A DNA stretch of 64,000 nt, taken from Gp6-AA40 sp036407095. Its GTDB lineage: Bacteria; Acidobacteriota; Vicinamibacteria; Vicinamibacterales; UBA2999. Each line of letters begins with the position of its first letter. Position 1 is the first letter of the stretch. Shown one piece after another: positions 49,034 to 57,505 of the stretch. Location: NCBI GenBank assembly GCA_036407095.1, contig DASWZV010000174.1, positions 372,001-436,000 on the forward strand, in the 5' to 3' direction. The notes under the pieces were generated by a model, which saw only the letters and a list, made by a program, of their open reading frames with translations, was not told the DNA's origin and did not search any database. A program made the translations under genes and the position numbers.

Positions 49034-50929
49034 ATGCCAGGACGCATCGCAATCGCGCTGATCACTGTCCTGTTCTGCACGGCGATTGCGGCACAGGATC
49101 GCTCGCAGGTCCCCGCCCAGGATCGTAGGGCGACGGACGCGGCGCTTCGGCCACCTGTGATGGGCCCGTCCGGCGGCGTGTCCACCGGGCATCCGCTCAC
49201 GACTGCGGCGGCGTTCAGCATCCTGCTCAAGGGCGGCAACGCGTTCGATGCCGGCGTGGCGGCGCTTCTTGCGGGCGGCGTCCTCGAACAGGATCTCTAC
49301 AGCCTTGGCGGCGAGGCGCTCGTGCTCGTCTACCCGCGCAGCGAGCGAAAGGTCACGTCGATCGTCGGGCAGGGATGGGCTCCCAAGGCCGTCGACGTCG
49401 ACTGGTATCTCTCACGGAAGAAGACGCTCGATGGCGCCGGGCTCGATCCGGCCGTCGTACCGGGCGCAGTTCATGCGGCGCTCACCGTGCTCGAACGGTG
49501 GGGCACGATGAGCCTCGAAGAAGTCGCGGCTCCGGCGATCGGCTATGCAGAGCGCGGCTTTCCGATGCGGCCGCTCACGGCTCGCGCCATTCGCGAGCAG
49601 ATGAAATTCATCTCGCAGTGGCCGACGAACAAGGCGTACTGGTTGAAGGCAGACGGCTCCCAGTACCAGCCTGGTGAAACGATCACGCTGCCGACACTCG
49701 CCCGTACGCTGCGCCGCATGGTCGAAGCCGAGCGCGACGCCAAGGGACGTAGCCGCGCCGCGGGCATCGCCGCGGCCCGCGATCGGTTCTACGCCGGCGA
49801 CATCGCGCGGGAGATGGTGGCGTTCCTTCAAGCGCACGGTGCGCCCTTTGACGCGAGCGACTTCTCCGAGTACTTCGCGCGCATCGAGGAGCCGGCGAAG
49901 ACGACCTATCGCGGCTACACGGTCTACAAGCATGGGTTCGGCAGTCAGGGCCCGGCGCTGCTCGAGGCGCTCAACATCCTCGAGACATTCGATCTCCACG
50001 CCATGGGCTACGGCAGCGCGGACTATCTCCACACGATCACCGAAGCGATGAAGCTCGCCTACGCCGATCGCGACACCTATTACGCGGACCAGGCGTTCGT
50101 GAAATCGCCAGCCGAAGGGCTGCTGTCGAAGGCGTACGCCAGAGAGCGCGCGGCGCTCATCGATCCGCGGCACGCGTCGAGATCGTTCATTGCCGGCGAT
50201 CCGACGAAGTACGACCCGACGGTCAAAGCGTGGCCATACTGGAAGGCCAACGTCCGCGATCGGACGACCTCGATCGAACCGGGTGAAGCCGATCTGCTGG
50301 CCTCGCTCGGCCGCGATTCAGGCGGCGTGTCGAAGGACACCACGCACATGGCGATCATCGATCGGGATGGCAATATCTTCGACGCGACGCCGAGCGGCGG
50401 CTGGATCACGGGCGCGGTCATCCTCGGCGAGACCGGCATCGGCATGAGCGTGCGGGGCGAGCAGTTCTGGCTCGACAAGACGCGGGCGAATCAGATTCGT
50501 CCGCGGGCGCGGCCGCGCTACACGCTGACGCCGAGTCTCGTTTTCAAGGGCGACACGCCGATGATGGCGCTCGGCACTCCGGGCGGCGACAACCAGGACC
50601 AGACGATCCTCCAGGCGTTCCTGAGCATCGTCGAGTTCTGGGGCGACTGGTATCCCAACCTGCACAAGGCGCTCGAGCGCCCGCGCGTGCAGACGTCGCA
50701 TTTCTACGGATCGTTCTGGCCGCACACCGCGGGATTCAACAAGCTCGCGGTCGAGCAGGATGTGCCGAACGCCGTCTACGACGAGCTCAAGGCGCGCGGC
50801 CACGATGTGACCCGGTTGCCGGCATTCGGGATGTCGGGGTGTGCGACGGCGGTGATGATCGATCCGGCAAGCGGCAATCGCTTCGCGGCGGCCGATCCGC
50901 GACGAGACTGCTACGCGATCGCGTACTGA
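49034..50929 (+). CDS. Exported gamma-glutamyltranspeptidase family protein
   Basis: A 631-aa Ntn-hydrolase of the gamma-glutamyltransferase family. Signal peptide about 20 residues ending AIAAQ. The large-subunit region has GMVSTGHPL-like GGVSTGHPLTTAAAFSILLKGGNAFDAGVAALLA. Autocleavage would occur before Thr436 in KDTTHMAIIDRDGN, and TPSGGW and GTPGGDNQDQT follow. Known members cleave gamma-glutamyl compounds such as glutathione in the periplasm; this branch may differ. AAGGAG precedes the ATG at 49034; longer frames upstream read through the repeat. The PrpD-like gene begins one base after its stop. Confidence 0.9.
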   Translation: MPGRIAIALITVLFCTAIAAQDRSQVPAQDRRATDAALRPPVMGPSGGVSTGHPLTTAAAFSILLKGGNAFDAGVAALLAGGVLEQDLYSLGGEALVLVYPRSERKVTSIVGQGWAPKAVDVDWYLSRKKTLDGAGLDPAVVPGAVHAALTVLERWGTMSLEEVAAPAIGYAERGFPMRPLTARAIREQMKFISQWPTNKAYWLKADGSQYQPGETITLPTLARTLRRMVEAERDAKGRSRAAGIAAARDRFYAGDIAREMVAFLQAHGAPFDASDFSEYFARIEEPAKTTYRGYTVYKHGFGSQGPALLEALNILETFDLHAMGYGSADYLHTITEAMKLAYADRDTYYADQAFVKSPAEGLLSKAYARERAALIDPRHASRSFIAGDPTKYDPTVKAWPYWKANVRDRTTSIEPGEADLLASLGRDSGGVSKDTTHMAIIDRDGNIFDATPSGGWITGAVILGETGIGMSVRGEQFWLDKTRANQIRPRARPRYTLTPSLVFKGDTPMMALGTPGGDNQDQTILQAFLSIVEFWGDWYPNLHKALERPRVQTSHFYGSFWPHTAGFNKLAVEQDVPNAVYDELKARGHDVTRLPAFGMSGCATAVMIDPASGNRFAAADPRRDCYAIAY

Positions 50930-50930
50930 T

Positions 50931-52439
50931 ATGCGCACGCAAATGTCTCGACGGGATCTGCTGCGCGCGGCTGCCTTGTCCGCGTCGGTGGGCCGCCTGC
51001 CTTCGACTGCGCTCAGGCCAGGCAAGGCGGCCCCTACGATGGCGGCCCCTGCATTGGCGGGCCAGGCATCAGCGCCGATCGTCAGCTCCGTCATGACGAC
51101 GTTGAGCGCCTATATGGCTGCTGCGAAGGATCGTCCGCTGCCGGCGGAGGTGATCGAGAAGGCCAGGCATCACATTCTCGACACGTTCGCGGCAATGGTG
51201 TCCGGATCGACGCTGCCGCCCGGCCAGGCCGCGATCGCGCTCGCGCGGACACAGGCAGGTCGATCGACCGCGACGATCGTCGGCTCGAACATCACGACCG
51301 GATCGATCGATGCGGCGCTCGTCAACGGTGTGCTCGCGCACTCCGATGAAACCGACGATTCGCACGGTCCATCGCAGTCGCATCCCGGCGCGTCGATCGT
51401 GCCCGCGTCGCTCGCGCTCGGAGAAGAACTGGCGGCGAGCGGGGAGCGTTTCCTCAGGGCCGTGGTGCTCGGCTACGACGTCGGGCCGCGGCTCACCATG
51501 GCGCTCGGTGCCCAGAGCTTCAGAGACGACACCCGTCGCAGTACGCATGCGTTCTCCGGAAACTTCGGGTCGGCTGCGGCAGCGGGGTGCATCGCGGGGC
51601 TGAGCGTGCAGCAGATGCGATGGCTGCTCGACTACGCATCGCAGCAGGCCAGCGGCTACGCGATCTGGGGCCGCGACACCGATCACATGGAGAAAGGCTT
51701 CGTCTTCGGCGGGATGCCGGCGCGCAACGGCGTGACTGCCGCGCTGATCGTCCGGTCGGGATGGAACGGCGTCGACGATGTGTTCGCTGGTGACGACAAC
51801 TTCTTCCAGGTGAACGCACCCAGGGGAAATCCGGCGGTGCTCGCGGAGAAGCTCGGCGAACGCTACGAGGTGACCAGCACGGACATCAAGAAGTGGACCG
51901 TCGGCTCGCCGATCCAGGCACCGCTCGATGCCGTCGACAACATCCGGAAGAAACGATCGTTTGACGCGAACGACGTGAAGAGCGTCGCGGTGCGCCTCGC
52001 ACCGAGCGTGGGCAGCGTGGTCGACAATCGCGAGATGCCCGACATCTGCCTGCAGCACATGGTCGCGGTGATGCTGATCGACAAGACTGCGTTGTTTCAG
52101 GCCGCGCACGACAAGGCGCGTATGAAAGACGCCGGGGTGCTGCGTCAACGGGCCAAAGTGACATACGTGCCGGACGAAGCGCTGGCGCGGCTGTTGCCGG
52201 CGCGCGTCGCGATCGTCGAGGTGACTCTGAACGACGGCACCCAGCTCTCCGATCGCGTTGAAGCCGTGCGAGGGACGCCGCGCAACCCGATGTCGCGGAT
52301 CGAGGTCGTCGACAAGGCACGCGACCTGACGGCGCCGGTGCTCGGGGCGGCAACGACGCAAACGCTCATCGACACGCTGCTGTCAATCGAGCGCGTGAAA
52401 GACATCCGATCGCTGCGGCCGTTGCTGCAGCGTGCGTGA
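50931..52439 (+). CDS. Exported MmgE/PrpD family protein with Tat-type signal
   Basis: A 502-aa MmgE/PrpD protein. Relatives include 2-methylcitrate dehydratase, iminodisuccinate epimerase and cis-aconitate decarboxylase. Marks: ARHHILDTFAAMVSGSTLPPG, NGVLAHSDETDDSH, SHPGASIVPASLALGEEL, HAFSGNFGSAAAAG, and DNREMPDICLQHMVAV. The N-terminus SRRDLLRAAALSASVG is a twin-arginine signal, rare in this family. Between signal and domain lies a hairpin-derived stretch (STALRPGKAAPTMAAP). It starts immediately after the transpeptidase stop and likely shares its transcript. Confidence 0.9.
   Translation: MRTQMSRRDLLRAAALSASVGRLPSTALRPGKAAPTMAAPALAGQASAPIVSSVMTTLSAYMAAAKDRPLPAEVIEKARHHILDTFAAMVSGSTLPPGQAAIALARTQAGRSTATIVGSNITTGSIDAALVNGVLAHSDETDDSHGPSQSHPGASIVPASLALGEELAASGERFLRAVVLGYDVGPRLTMALGAQSFRDDTRRSTHAFSGNFGSAAAAGCIAGLSVQQMRWLLDYASQQASGYAIWGRDTDHMEKGFVFGGMPARNGVTAALIVRSGWNGVDDVFAGDDNFFQVNAPRGNPAVLAEKLGERYEVTSTDIKKWTVGSPIQAPLDAVDNIRKKRSFDANDVKSVAVRLAPSVGSVVDNREMPDICLQHMVAVMLIDKTALFQAAHDKARMKDAGVLRQRAKVTYVPDEALARLLPARVAIVEVTLNDGTQLSDRVEAVRGTPRNPMSRIEVVDKARDLTAPVLGAATTQTLIDTLLSIERVKDIRSLRPLLQRA
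50990..51033. repeat. In-frame hairpin repeat after a Tat signal
   Basis: GGGCCGCCTGCC (50990-51001) pairs with GGCAAGGCGGCCC (51021-51033) with one bulged base; the loop region holds TTCGACTGCGCTCAGG. The segment is translated between the signal peptide and the PrpD domain. A related GAGCGAGCGAAACGAGTCGA sequence lies at about 1000-1020. Confidence 0.55.
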
Positions 52440-52466
52440 ACAATCAATGCCCCGCGAGGAGTTCCC

Positions 52467-53504
52467 ATGAGATCTCATCGTCTGGTCGTCGTCGCCGCGA
52501 TCGCACTGCTCATGCCGACTGCGCTGTCTGCACAGTGGTTGAACTACCCCACGCCAGGCGTGCCGCGACTGCCGGATGGCAAGGCGAACCTCGCTGCGCC
52601 CGCGCCGAAGACTGCTGACGGCAAGCCCGATCTCTCGGGCATCTGGTCAGGTGCGGGTCCGATGTACCGCTTCAACATCGCGCAGGACCTCGAGACGAAC
52701 GACGTGCAGCCGTGGGCGGAGAAGCTGTTCCTCCAGCGCGTGCGCGAATCGCGGAAGGACAGCCCGCTCGCCAAGTGCATGCCGGTCAGCCTGCCGTACC
52801 ACCAGTTCTTCAATCTGACGCGGCTCGTGCAGACGCCGAATCTGATGATCATCCTGCACGAGTCTCCCAACAGCCCGAATCGAACTGTGTTCATCGACGG
52901 ACGCGACCTTCCGAAAGATCCAAACCCGACCTACATGGGGTACTCGGTCGGCAAATGGGAAGGCGACACGCTGGTCGTGACGACCGCGGGATTCAACGAC
53001 AAGGGCTGGCTCGACAGCGCCGGGCATCCGCAGACCGAATCACTGCGCATCACCGAACGCTACCATCGGCGTGACTTCGGCCACCTCGACTTCGACATCA
53101 CGATCGACGATCCCAAGGTGTTCACGAAGCCGTTCACGATCAAGACGCAGCGGACGCTGCAGCCCGATACGGAGCTCCTCGAAGACGTCTGCGAGAACGA
53201 ACGCTCGCGCGCGCATTTTCAGGTAGAGACGTCGTTCGCTCTGAGCCCGAAGGTCGCGGCGACCTACGCAGGCGTCTACGAGCTGGCACCAGGACGACAG
53301 GTCATCGTCACGGCGGTGGACGATCTGCTGTTCGTGCGCGGTCTCAACGAGCCGAAGCTCCCGTTGATTCCGACGTCGGAGACGAAGTTCATGTCGACCG
53401 CGACGCCGGCCGGATTCGAGTTCGTCAAAGATGCGCAAGGCAAGGTGACGCAACTCATCGTGCGTGGCCAGGCCGGAGATCAGAGAGCCGTCCGGAAGCC
53501 ATGA
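52467..53504 (+). CDS. Exported 'GKPDLSGIW' protein with C-terminal lipocalin-like domain (function unknown)
   Basis: A 345-aa secreted protein of a family abundant in Acidobacteriota but without known function. Signal peptide about 22 residues, then KTADGKPDLSGIWSG, PYHQFFNLTRLVQTPNLMIILHE, GYSVGKWEGDTLVVTTAGFNDKGWLD and PFTIKTQRTLQPDTELLEDVCENE. The last 85 residues (TYAGVYELAPGRQVIVTAVDDLLFV) look like the small beta-barrel (DUF3471-type) found after some serine hydrolases. The gene at 61871-62707 is a paralogue without this tail. GAGGAG precedes the ATG. Its 3' end overlaps the convergent regulator gene by 50 bases. Confidence 0.75.
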   Translation: MRSHRLVVVAAIALLMPTALSAQWLNYPTPGVPRLPDGKANLAAPAPKTADGKPDLSGIWSGAGPMYRFNIAQDLETNDVQPWAEKLFLQRVRESRKDSPLAKCMPVSLPYHQFFNLTRLVQTPNLMIILHESPNSPNRTVFIDGRDLPKDPNPTYMGYSVGKWEGDTLVVTTAGFNDKGWLDSAGHPQTESLRITERYHRRDFGHLDFDITIDDPKVFTKPFTIKTQRTLQPDTELLEDVCENERSRAHFQVETSFALSPKVAATYAGVYELAPGRQVIVTAVDDLLFVRGLNEPKLPLIPTSETKFMSTATPAGFEFVKDAQGKVTQLIVRGQAGDQRAVRKP

Positions 53505-56475
53505 CCCGCGCCGCGTGCAGATCTGCGGTGTCGTGTCCTTCGCTGAACCATTCGAGCACCGGCGTGACCACTTGCGCGGCATCGGTCTCTCGTCCCTGAT
53601 GGATGTAGAGACGGGCCAGGCTCGTGACCGCTCTGAGCTCCCACGCCTTGGCCTGCTGCGCACGAGCCACCGTGCGCGCCCGCGTGAGACACTCCTCCGC
53701 CTGCGCTTCGATTCGCGAGGCAACCGGCGAGCGTGGCGCGCTGGCGCCGCCGCGCGGTGAGCCGACTTCGGCGGCGAGCGCCAGCAGGAGATCACCCTGT
53801 GTTCGATGAAGGTCGGCGGCCGAGCCGTCTTCGCCGGTCTCTCGAATCAGGTCCAGCGCCTCCGCGATCGCGCCCATGGCATCTTCGTGACGTCCGGCTC
53901 GCGTCAACGCCTGTGCGAGCAATCCCACCGACTGCGCGCGCCAGAGCCGGGCTCCCGTCGCCAGATACGTGTCCAGACCGCGCTGCAGCTCGGCGATCCC
54001 GGTTTCGATCGCTCCCTGTTCGACCCGCGCCCATCCCCGTATGACCCGTGCGAGTGCCAGCCAGGTCGAGAGGCCGTAGTCGTCGGCGAGGAGGATGGCG
54101 CTCTCCGCGTGATGCTGCGCGGTGCGGGCATCGCCTCGCAGTTGATAGAGGTGGGCGGCGAAGTAGCTCGCGATCACACGAGTCTCGGCAGGCGCAGCCG
54201 GACCGGCGAGCGCGAACGCGCGCTCGAGATGAACGACCGCTCGATCGGGGTACCCGAGCGCCCACAAGGCCTTTGCCGCATAGCATTCGCTCGTGACGAC
54301 CGGATCCTGTCCTGCGAACGCTGTGGCGGCGCGATCGCGTTGTCCTTCACCCAGCATCGGGACGGTCTCGAGGTGGTCGAGTGCGTCGTTGAACTCGCCC
54401 ATATCCACGAGCACGACGCCGAGCGCCAGTGTCGCTTCGCTCGACAGGAGGGAATTGTCCATTCGGCGCGCACGGTCGACGAGCTGCGTGGCGATCACGT
54501 GAGAGCGGTGCATCTCGGCTCGAAAGTAGTGAAACAGACCGAGCAGCCAATGCGCCATGAACGACTGTGGAGAGCTGTCCTCGCGCCCGCCGATATCGAT
54601 CGCGCGCTGATAGATGTCGCGCACCTCGTCGGCAGCAAATCCCTTGAGCGCCATCACCGAGACGCCCAGCACGATGCGGAGGCTCAGCTCCTGCTGGTCG
54701 CGCTCGGGTGACTCGGGGAGCGATCCGAGCGCCGACAATCCGCGTCGGGCGAGCGCCTCGGCTTCATGATGGGCCGATCGATGCCTCGCGATTTCGGCGG
54801 CGAGCAGCAGATACCGAACGGCGCGAGGCGCGTCCTTGCCCTGCTCGAAGTGCATCGCGAGCTCCGCGGCGATCTCGCCGACGCGGGTGCCGTAGATCGC
54901 TTCGCCGCTGTGGCCGATCCGGCGGTGAATCTGCGAACGACGCATCGCCGGCAGCAGCCGGTAGGGCACTTCGAGATACAGGATGTGAGTGAACTTGTAG
55001 CGGGCCGTGATTGTGCCGTCCGGCAATTCGACGATGCGCGCGGGCGACAAGAACTGATGCCGCCGCACGAGCGCTTCGCACTGCTGGTCCACCCAGTCGG
55101 AGGTCTCTTCCAGTCCGGCCGCGATCGCCGCCGACGAACACTCCATGCCGACCACGCTGGCGCCTTCGAGCACGCGTCGCTCGTCCGCACTCAGACGATC
55201 GATCTGTCGCTCGATCAGTTGACGGACGTTTTCCGGAATACCCGAGTCGATCTGCGCGTACTCGCCTTGCAGCTGCCACTGCCCGCTGCGCTCGACGATG
55301 ATGTGCTCCGCCAGTAAGTACTCCACGAGGTTCACCATGAAGAGCGGATTGCCTTCGGTGCGGCGATGAATCAGGCGGACCAGCCACGCTGGCAGCTGAT
55401 TGGGCGCAAAGGTCACGGCGAGATACTCGGCGACCGCAGCTTCGGGAAGGAGCTCGAGCGGAACCTCGCGACAGAGGCCGTGCGCCTGCAGCTCGCGCTT
55501 CACGGCCTTCAACGGGTGATCCCCGAGGATCACGTCCACCGGCCGGTACGTTCCGATCACGAGGAGTCGCGCCGGATCGCGGTGCCGCGCGAGATAGCTG
55601 ATCACATCGAGTGTCGAGAAGTCGCTCCAGTGAAGATCCTCGAGCACAATCAACAGCGGCGATTCGGCGGAGATCGCCTCGACGGCTTCAGCCAGCTCAC
55701 GCAGCATCCGCTCGCGGGTGACGCCGCCGGCGTGCTGTCGCAGCGTCGCGCGATCATCCTCGGACAGCACCGAGGGGAGCTCGAGCAGCCACGTCGGCGC
55801 GTAGCGGCGCAGCAGCCCGATCACGCGATCGCCCTCGGGCGGGCGGCACAAACGAGACAGGATCTCCAGCACGGGGAGGAACGCCTCGCCGGCGCCGTAG
55901 TGCTCGAGACACTGCCCCGACGCCACTCGAATGCCTCGCGCCGCCGCTTCATCGCGCAGCGCCTTGGTCAGCGTGGTCTTGCCGATGCCAGGTTCGCCTG
56001 TGACGAACAGGAGTTGTCGTTCGCCCTCGAGCGCCCGCTCGAGAGACGCGATCAACGTTCCGAGTTCCGCTTCTCGTCCGAGCACGTTCGACGGCCGTGC
56101 GGTGGCGGCGGGCGGGCGTTCCGAATGTGAAGTTGGACGAGTAGTCGAGGCGTGTTCGTCCGAGATCCGACCGATGAAGCGGTAGCCGCGCCGATGGGCC
56201 GTCTCGATGAAGTGCGGTGTCGCGGCGTCATCCCCGAGCGCGTCGCGAAGCTGTCTGATGCTGTCCTTCAGCACGGCGTCGGTGACGAACGTGCCGGGCC
56301 AGACTGCCTCGAGCAGCTGCTGTTTGGTGACCAGCTGACCGGCATGCTCGACGAGATGCCTGAGGACGGCGAAAGCCTTCGGCCTCAGAGCGATAGCCTG
56401 GGTCCCTCGCCAGAGCTGCTCGTTGTACGCGTCGAGTCGGAACCCGGCGAATGTCACCGGCTTGTCGGGCTGCAT
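53455..56475 (-). CDS. Winged-helix regulator with AAA-type ATPase and TPR domains
   Basis: A 1006-aa regulator. Residues 6-105 form an OmpR/CadC-type winged helix (TFAGFRLDAYNEQLWRG, LRPKAFAVLRHLVEHAG, DSIRQLRDALGDDA, IETAHRRGYRFIG). A STAND-like ATPase follows, with Walker A FVTGEPGIGKTTLT (about 157-170) and Walker B LLIVLEDLHWSD (about 270). Residues about 560-980 are TPR helices (ALALGVVLVDMGEFNDALDHLETV, AQHHAESAILLADDYGLSTWL). Such proteins sense a ligand through the TPR/ATPase part and activate transcription. It is divergent from the 56510 operon, 34 bases away, the obvious target. Confidence 0.9.
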   Translation of the reverse strand: MQPDKPVTFAGFRLDAYNEQLWRGTQAIALRPKAFAVLRHLVEHAGQLVTKQQLLEAVWPGTFVTDAVLKDSIRQLRDALGDDAATPHFIETAHRRGYRFIGRISDEHASTTRPTSHSERPPAATARPSNVLGREAELGTLIASLERALEGERQLLFVTGEPGIGKTTLTKALRDEAAARGIRVASGQCLEHYGAGEAFLPVLEILSRLCRPPEGDRVIGLLRRYAPTWLLELPSVLSEDDRATLRQHAGGVTRERMLRELAEAVEAISAESPLLIVLEDLHWSDFSTLDVISYLARHRDPARLLVIGTYRPVDVILGDHPLKAVKRELQAHGLCREVPLELLPEAAVAEYLAVTFAPNQLPAWLVRLIHRRTEGNPLFMVNLVEYLLAEHIIVERSGQWQLQGEYAQIDSGIPENVRQLIERQIDRLSADERRVLEGASVVGMECSSAAIAAGLEETSDWVDQQCEALVRRHQFLSPARIVELPDGTITARYKFTHILYLEVPYRLLPAMRRSQIHRRIGHSGEAIYGTRVGEIAAELAMHFEQGKDAPRAVRYLLLAAEIARHRSAHHEAEALARRGLSALGSLPESPERDQQELSLRIVLGVSVMALKGFAADEVRDIYQRAIDIGGREDSSPQSFMAHWLLGLFHYFRAEMHRSHVIATQLVDRARRMDNSLLSSEATLALGVVLVDMGEFNDALDHLETVPMLGEGQRDRAATAFAGQDPVVTSECYAAKALWALGYPDRAVVHLERAFALAGPAAPAETRVIASYFAAHLYQLRGDARTAQHHAESAILLADDYGLSTWLALARVIRGWARVEQGAIETGIAELQRGLDTYLATGARLWRAQSVGLLAQALTRAGRHEDAMGAIAEALDLIRETGEDGSAADLHRTQGDLLLALAAEVGSPRGGASAPRSPVASRIEAQAEECLTRARTVARAQQAKAWELRAVTSLARLYIHQGRETDAAQVVTPVLEWFSEGHDTADLHAARVMASGRLSDLRPGHAR

Positions 56476-56509
56476 TACTGAAACATCACTGCAACAAGAC
56501 CGCTCCGTT

Positions 56510-57025
56510 ATGACCGGCCTTCGGACCGCTGGCTATTCTCGACTCGTGAAGAACGCATTGCAACCGTCGTGGGGAGAGCCGATCGCGCGTGTCGTGCTGC
56601 TGTCCATCCTGGCCGTGGCGCCGCTCGCAGCGCAGTCGGGCCCGGCCGCGAACGATGAGGCGCTGGAGCGGCTGTCGTCGCGCGGCGTGTTCGAAGGCGT
56701 CGACGGGATCGAAACCGTTTCTCAACCTCGGTCGGCGGCCGACGAGCGCGTCGGCTGGCTCGCCTTTTACGTCATCTACACCGACGAGGTGCTCGCCCGC
56801 TACGCGCCCGGGGGCGCCACGGGGGCACGCTTCGATCTGTTTCAGTTCGGCGGGTTCCCCGGCGCGCAGCCACACGGCTACCGCATTCACATCGTCGTCC
56901 GCGACGGATGCATCTCGCTCGTCGGCCTTGTCGAGAGCGCGATCGACAGAGCGAGAGCGGAGCTCATGGCCCGGGAGAGCGCCGGCGGCCGTGCCGTGGA
57001 GAACGCGCTGCTGGTCGAACGATGA
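56510..57025 (+). CDS. BON-like domain protein with signal/anchor
   Basis: A 171-aa protein. A hydrophobic N-terminal segment (IARVVLLSILAVAPLAAQ) is followed by a predicted alpha/beta BON-type domain: LERLSSRGVFEGVDGIETVSQPRS, then HGYRIHIVVRDGCISLVGLVESAIDRARAELMARESAGGRAVENALLVER, ending the BON pattern of strand, GxVxS turn and helix. About 60 residues (YVIYTDEVLARYAPGG) are inserted in mid-domain. BON domains bind phospholipid membranes. Start is uncertain (ATG 56510 or GTG 56546). First gene of the operon facing the large regulator. Confidence 0.6.
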   Translation: MTGLRTAGYSRLVKNALQPSWGEPIARVVLLSILAVAPLAAQSGPAANDEALERLSSRGVFEGVDGIETVSQPRSAADERVGWLAFYVIYTDEVLARYAPGGATGARFDLFQFGGFPGAQPHGYRIHIVVRDGCISLVGLVESAIDRARAELMARESAGGRAVENALLVER

Positions 57026-57036
57026 GGAGTATGGCG

Positions 57037-57252
57037 ATGAACGACTTTGAGCATGGAGGCGCGTTCGTCGTGCAGTTCCGTCCCTCGACCGATTTCGAGT
57101 GCGGCCGGGTCGAAGGGCGAGTCGAACACATCGCGTCCGGTCTGACGGCTCATTTCACATCGACCGGCGAGCTTCTGGACATGCTCGGGCGTTTCTGGCT
57201 ATGCATGCGAGCCGAGGTCGAACACAGGAGTGGTCATGACTCACGGGAATAG
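57037..57252 (+). CDS. Small conserved-looking protein (71 aa, unknown)
   Basis: A 71-residue protein: MNDFEHGGAFVVQFRPSTDF, then GRVEGRVEHIASGLTAHFTS, then TGELLDMLGRFWLCM. Two beta strands and a C-terminal helix with no membrane segment. GAGGAG lies 8 bases before the ATG at 57037, and this ribosome site overlaps the BON gene's stop. It has a coding look but I cannot name a family. Its end overlaps the next small gene's start. Confidence 0.55.
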   Translation: MNDFEHGGAFVVQFRPSTDFECGRVEGRVEHIASGLTAHFTSTGELLDMLGRFWLCMRAEVEHRSGHDSRE

Positions 57253-57505
57253 CCCGCTGGTATTCGGGGAACGTGTGTTGGGCTGGTTCGGCCTCCTGCT
57301 GCTGGGGGTGGTTGGCTGGGCCTGCGAGCGGCGACACGCCTCGCATCGGCGCTGGCCGCGCGCCCGGCTGCTCGTCGTGTCGATGGTCATCGAGACCGTC
57401 GCGATGATCGGCTGGACGATCGATCGACTGCTCCCGATCGAGACGCGCGACGACGCCTCGGGCTTTGCGGCGGTTGATCCCAAGACAGACGGAGGCGTGC
57501 GATGA
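57236..57505 (+). CDS. Small membrane protein (89 aa, unknown)
   Basis: Two predicted membrane helices: GERVLGWFGLLLLGVVGWAC and ARLLVVSMVIETVAMIGWTI, separated by a basic loop (ERRHASHRRWPR). AGGAG lies 5 bases before the ATG at 57236. It overlaps the preceding small gene by 17 bases and its TGA overlaps the next ATG (ATGA), so it belongs to a tightly packed operon. No family recognised. Confidence 0.6.
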   Translation: MTHGNSPLVFGERVLGWFGLLLLGVVGWACERRHASHRRWPRARLLVVSMVIETVAMIGWTIDRLLPIETRDDASGFAAVDPKTDGGVR

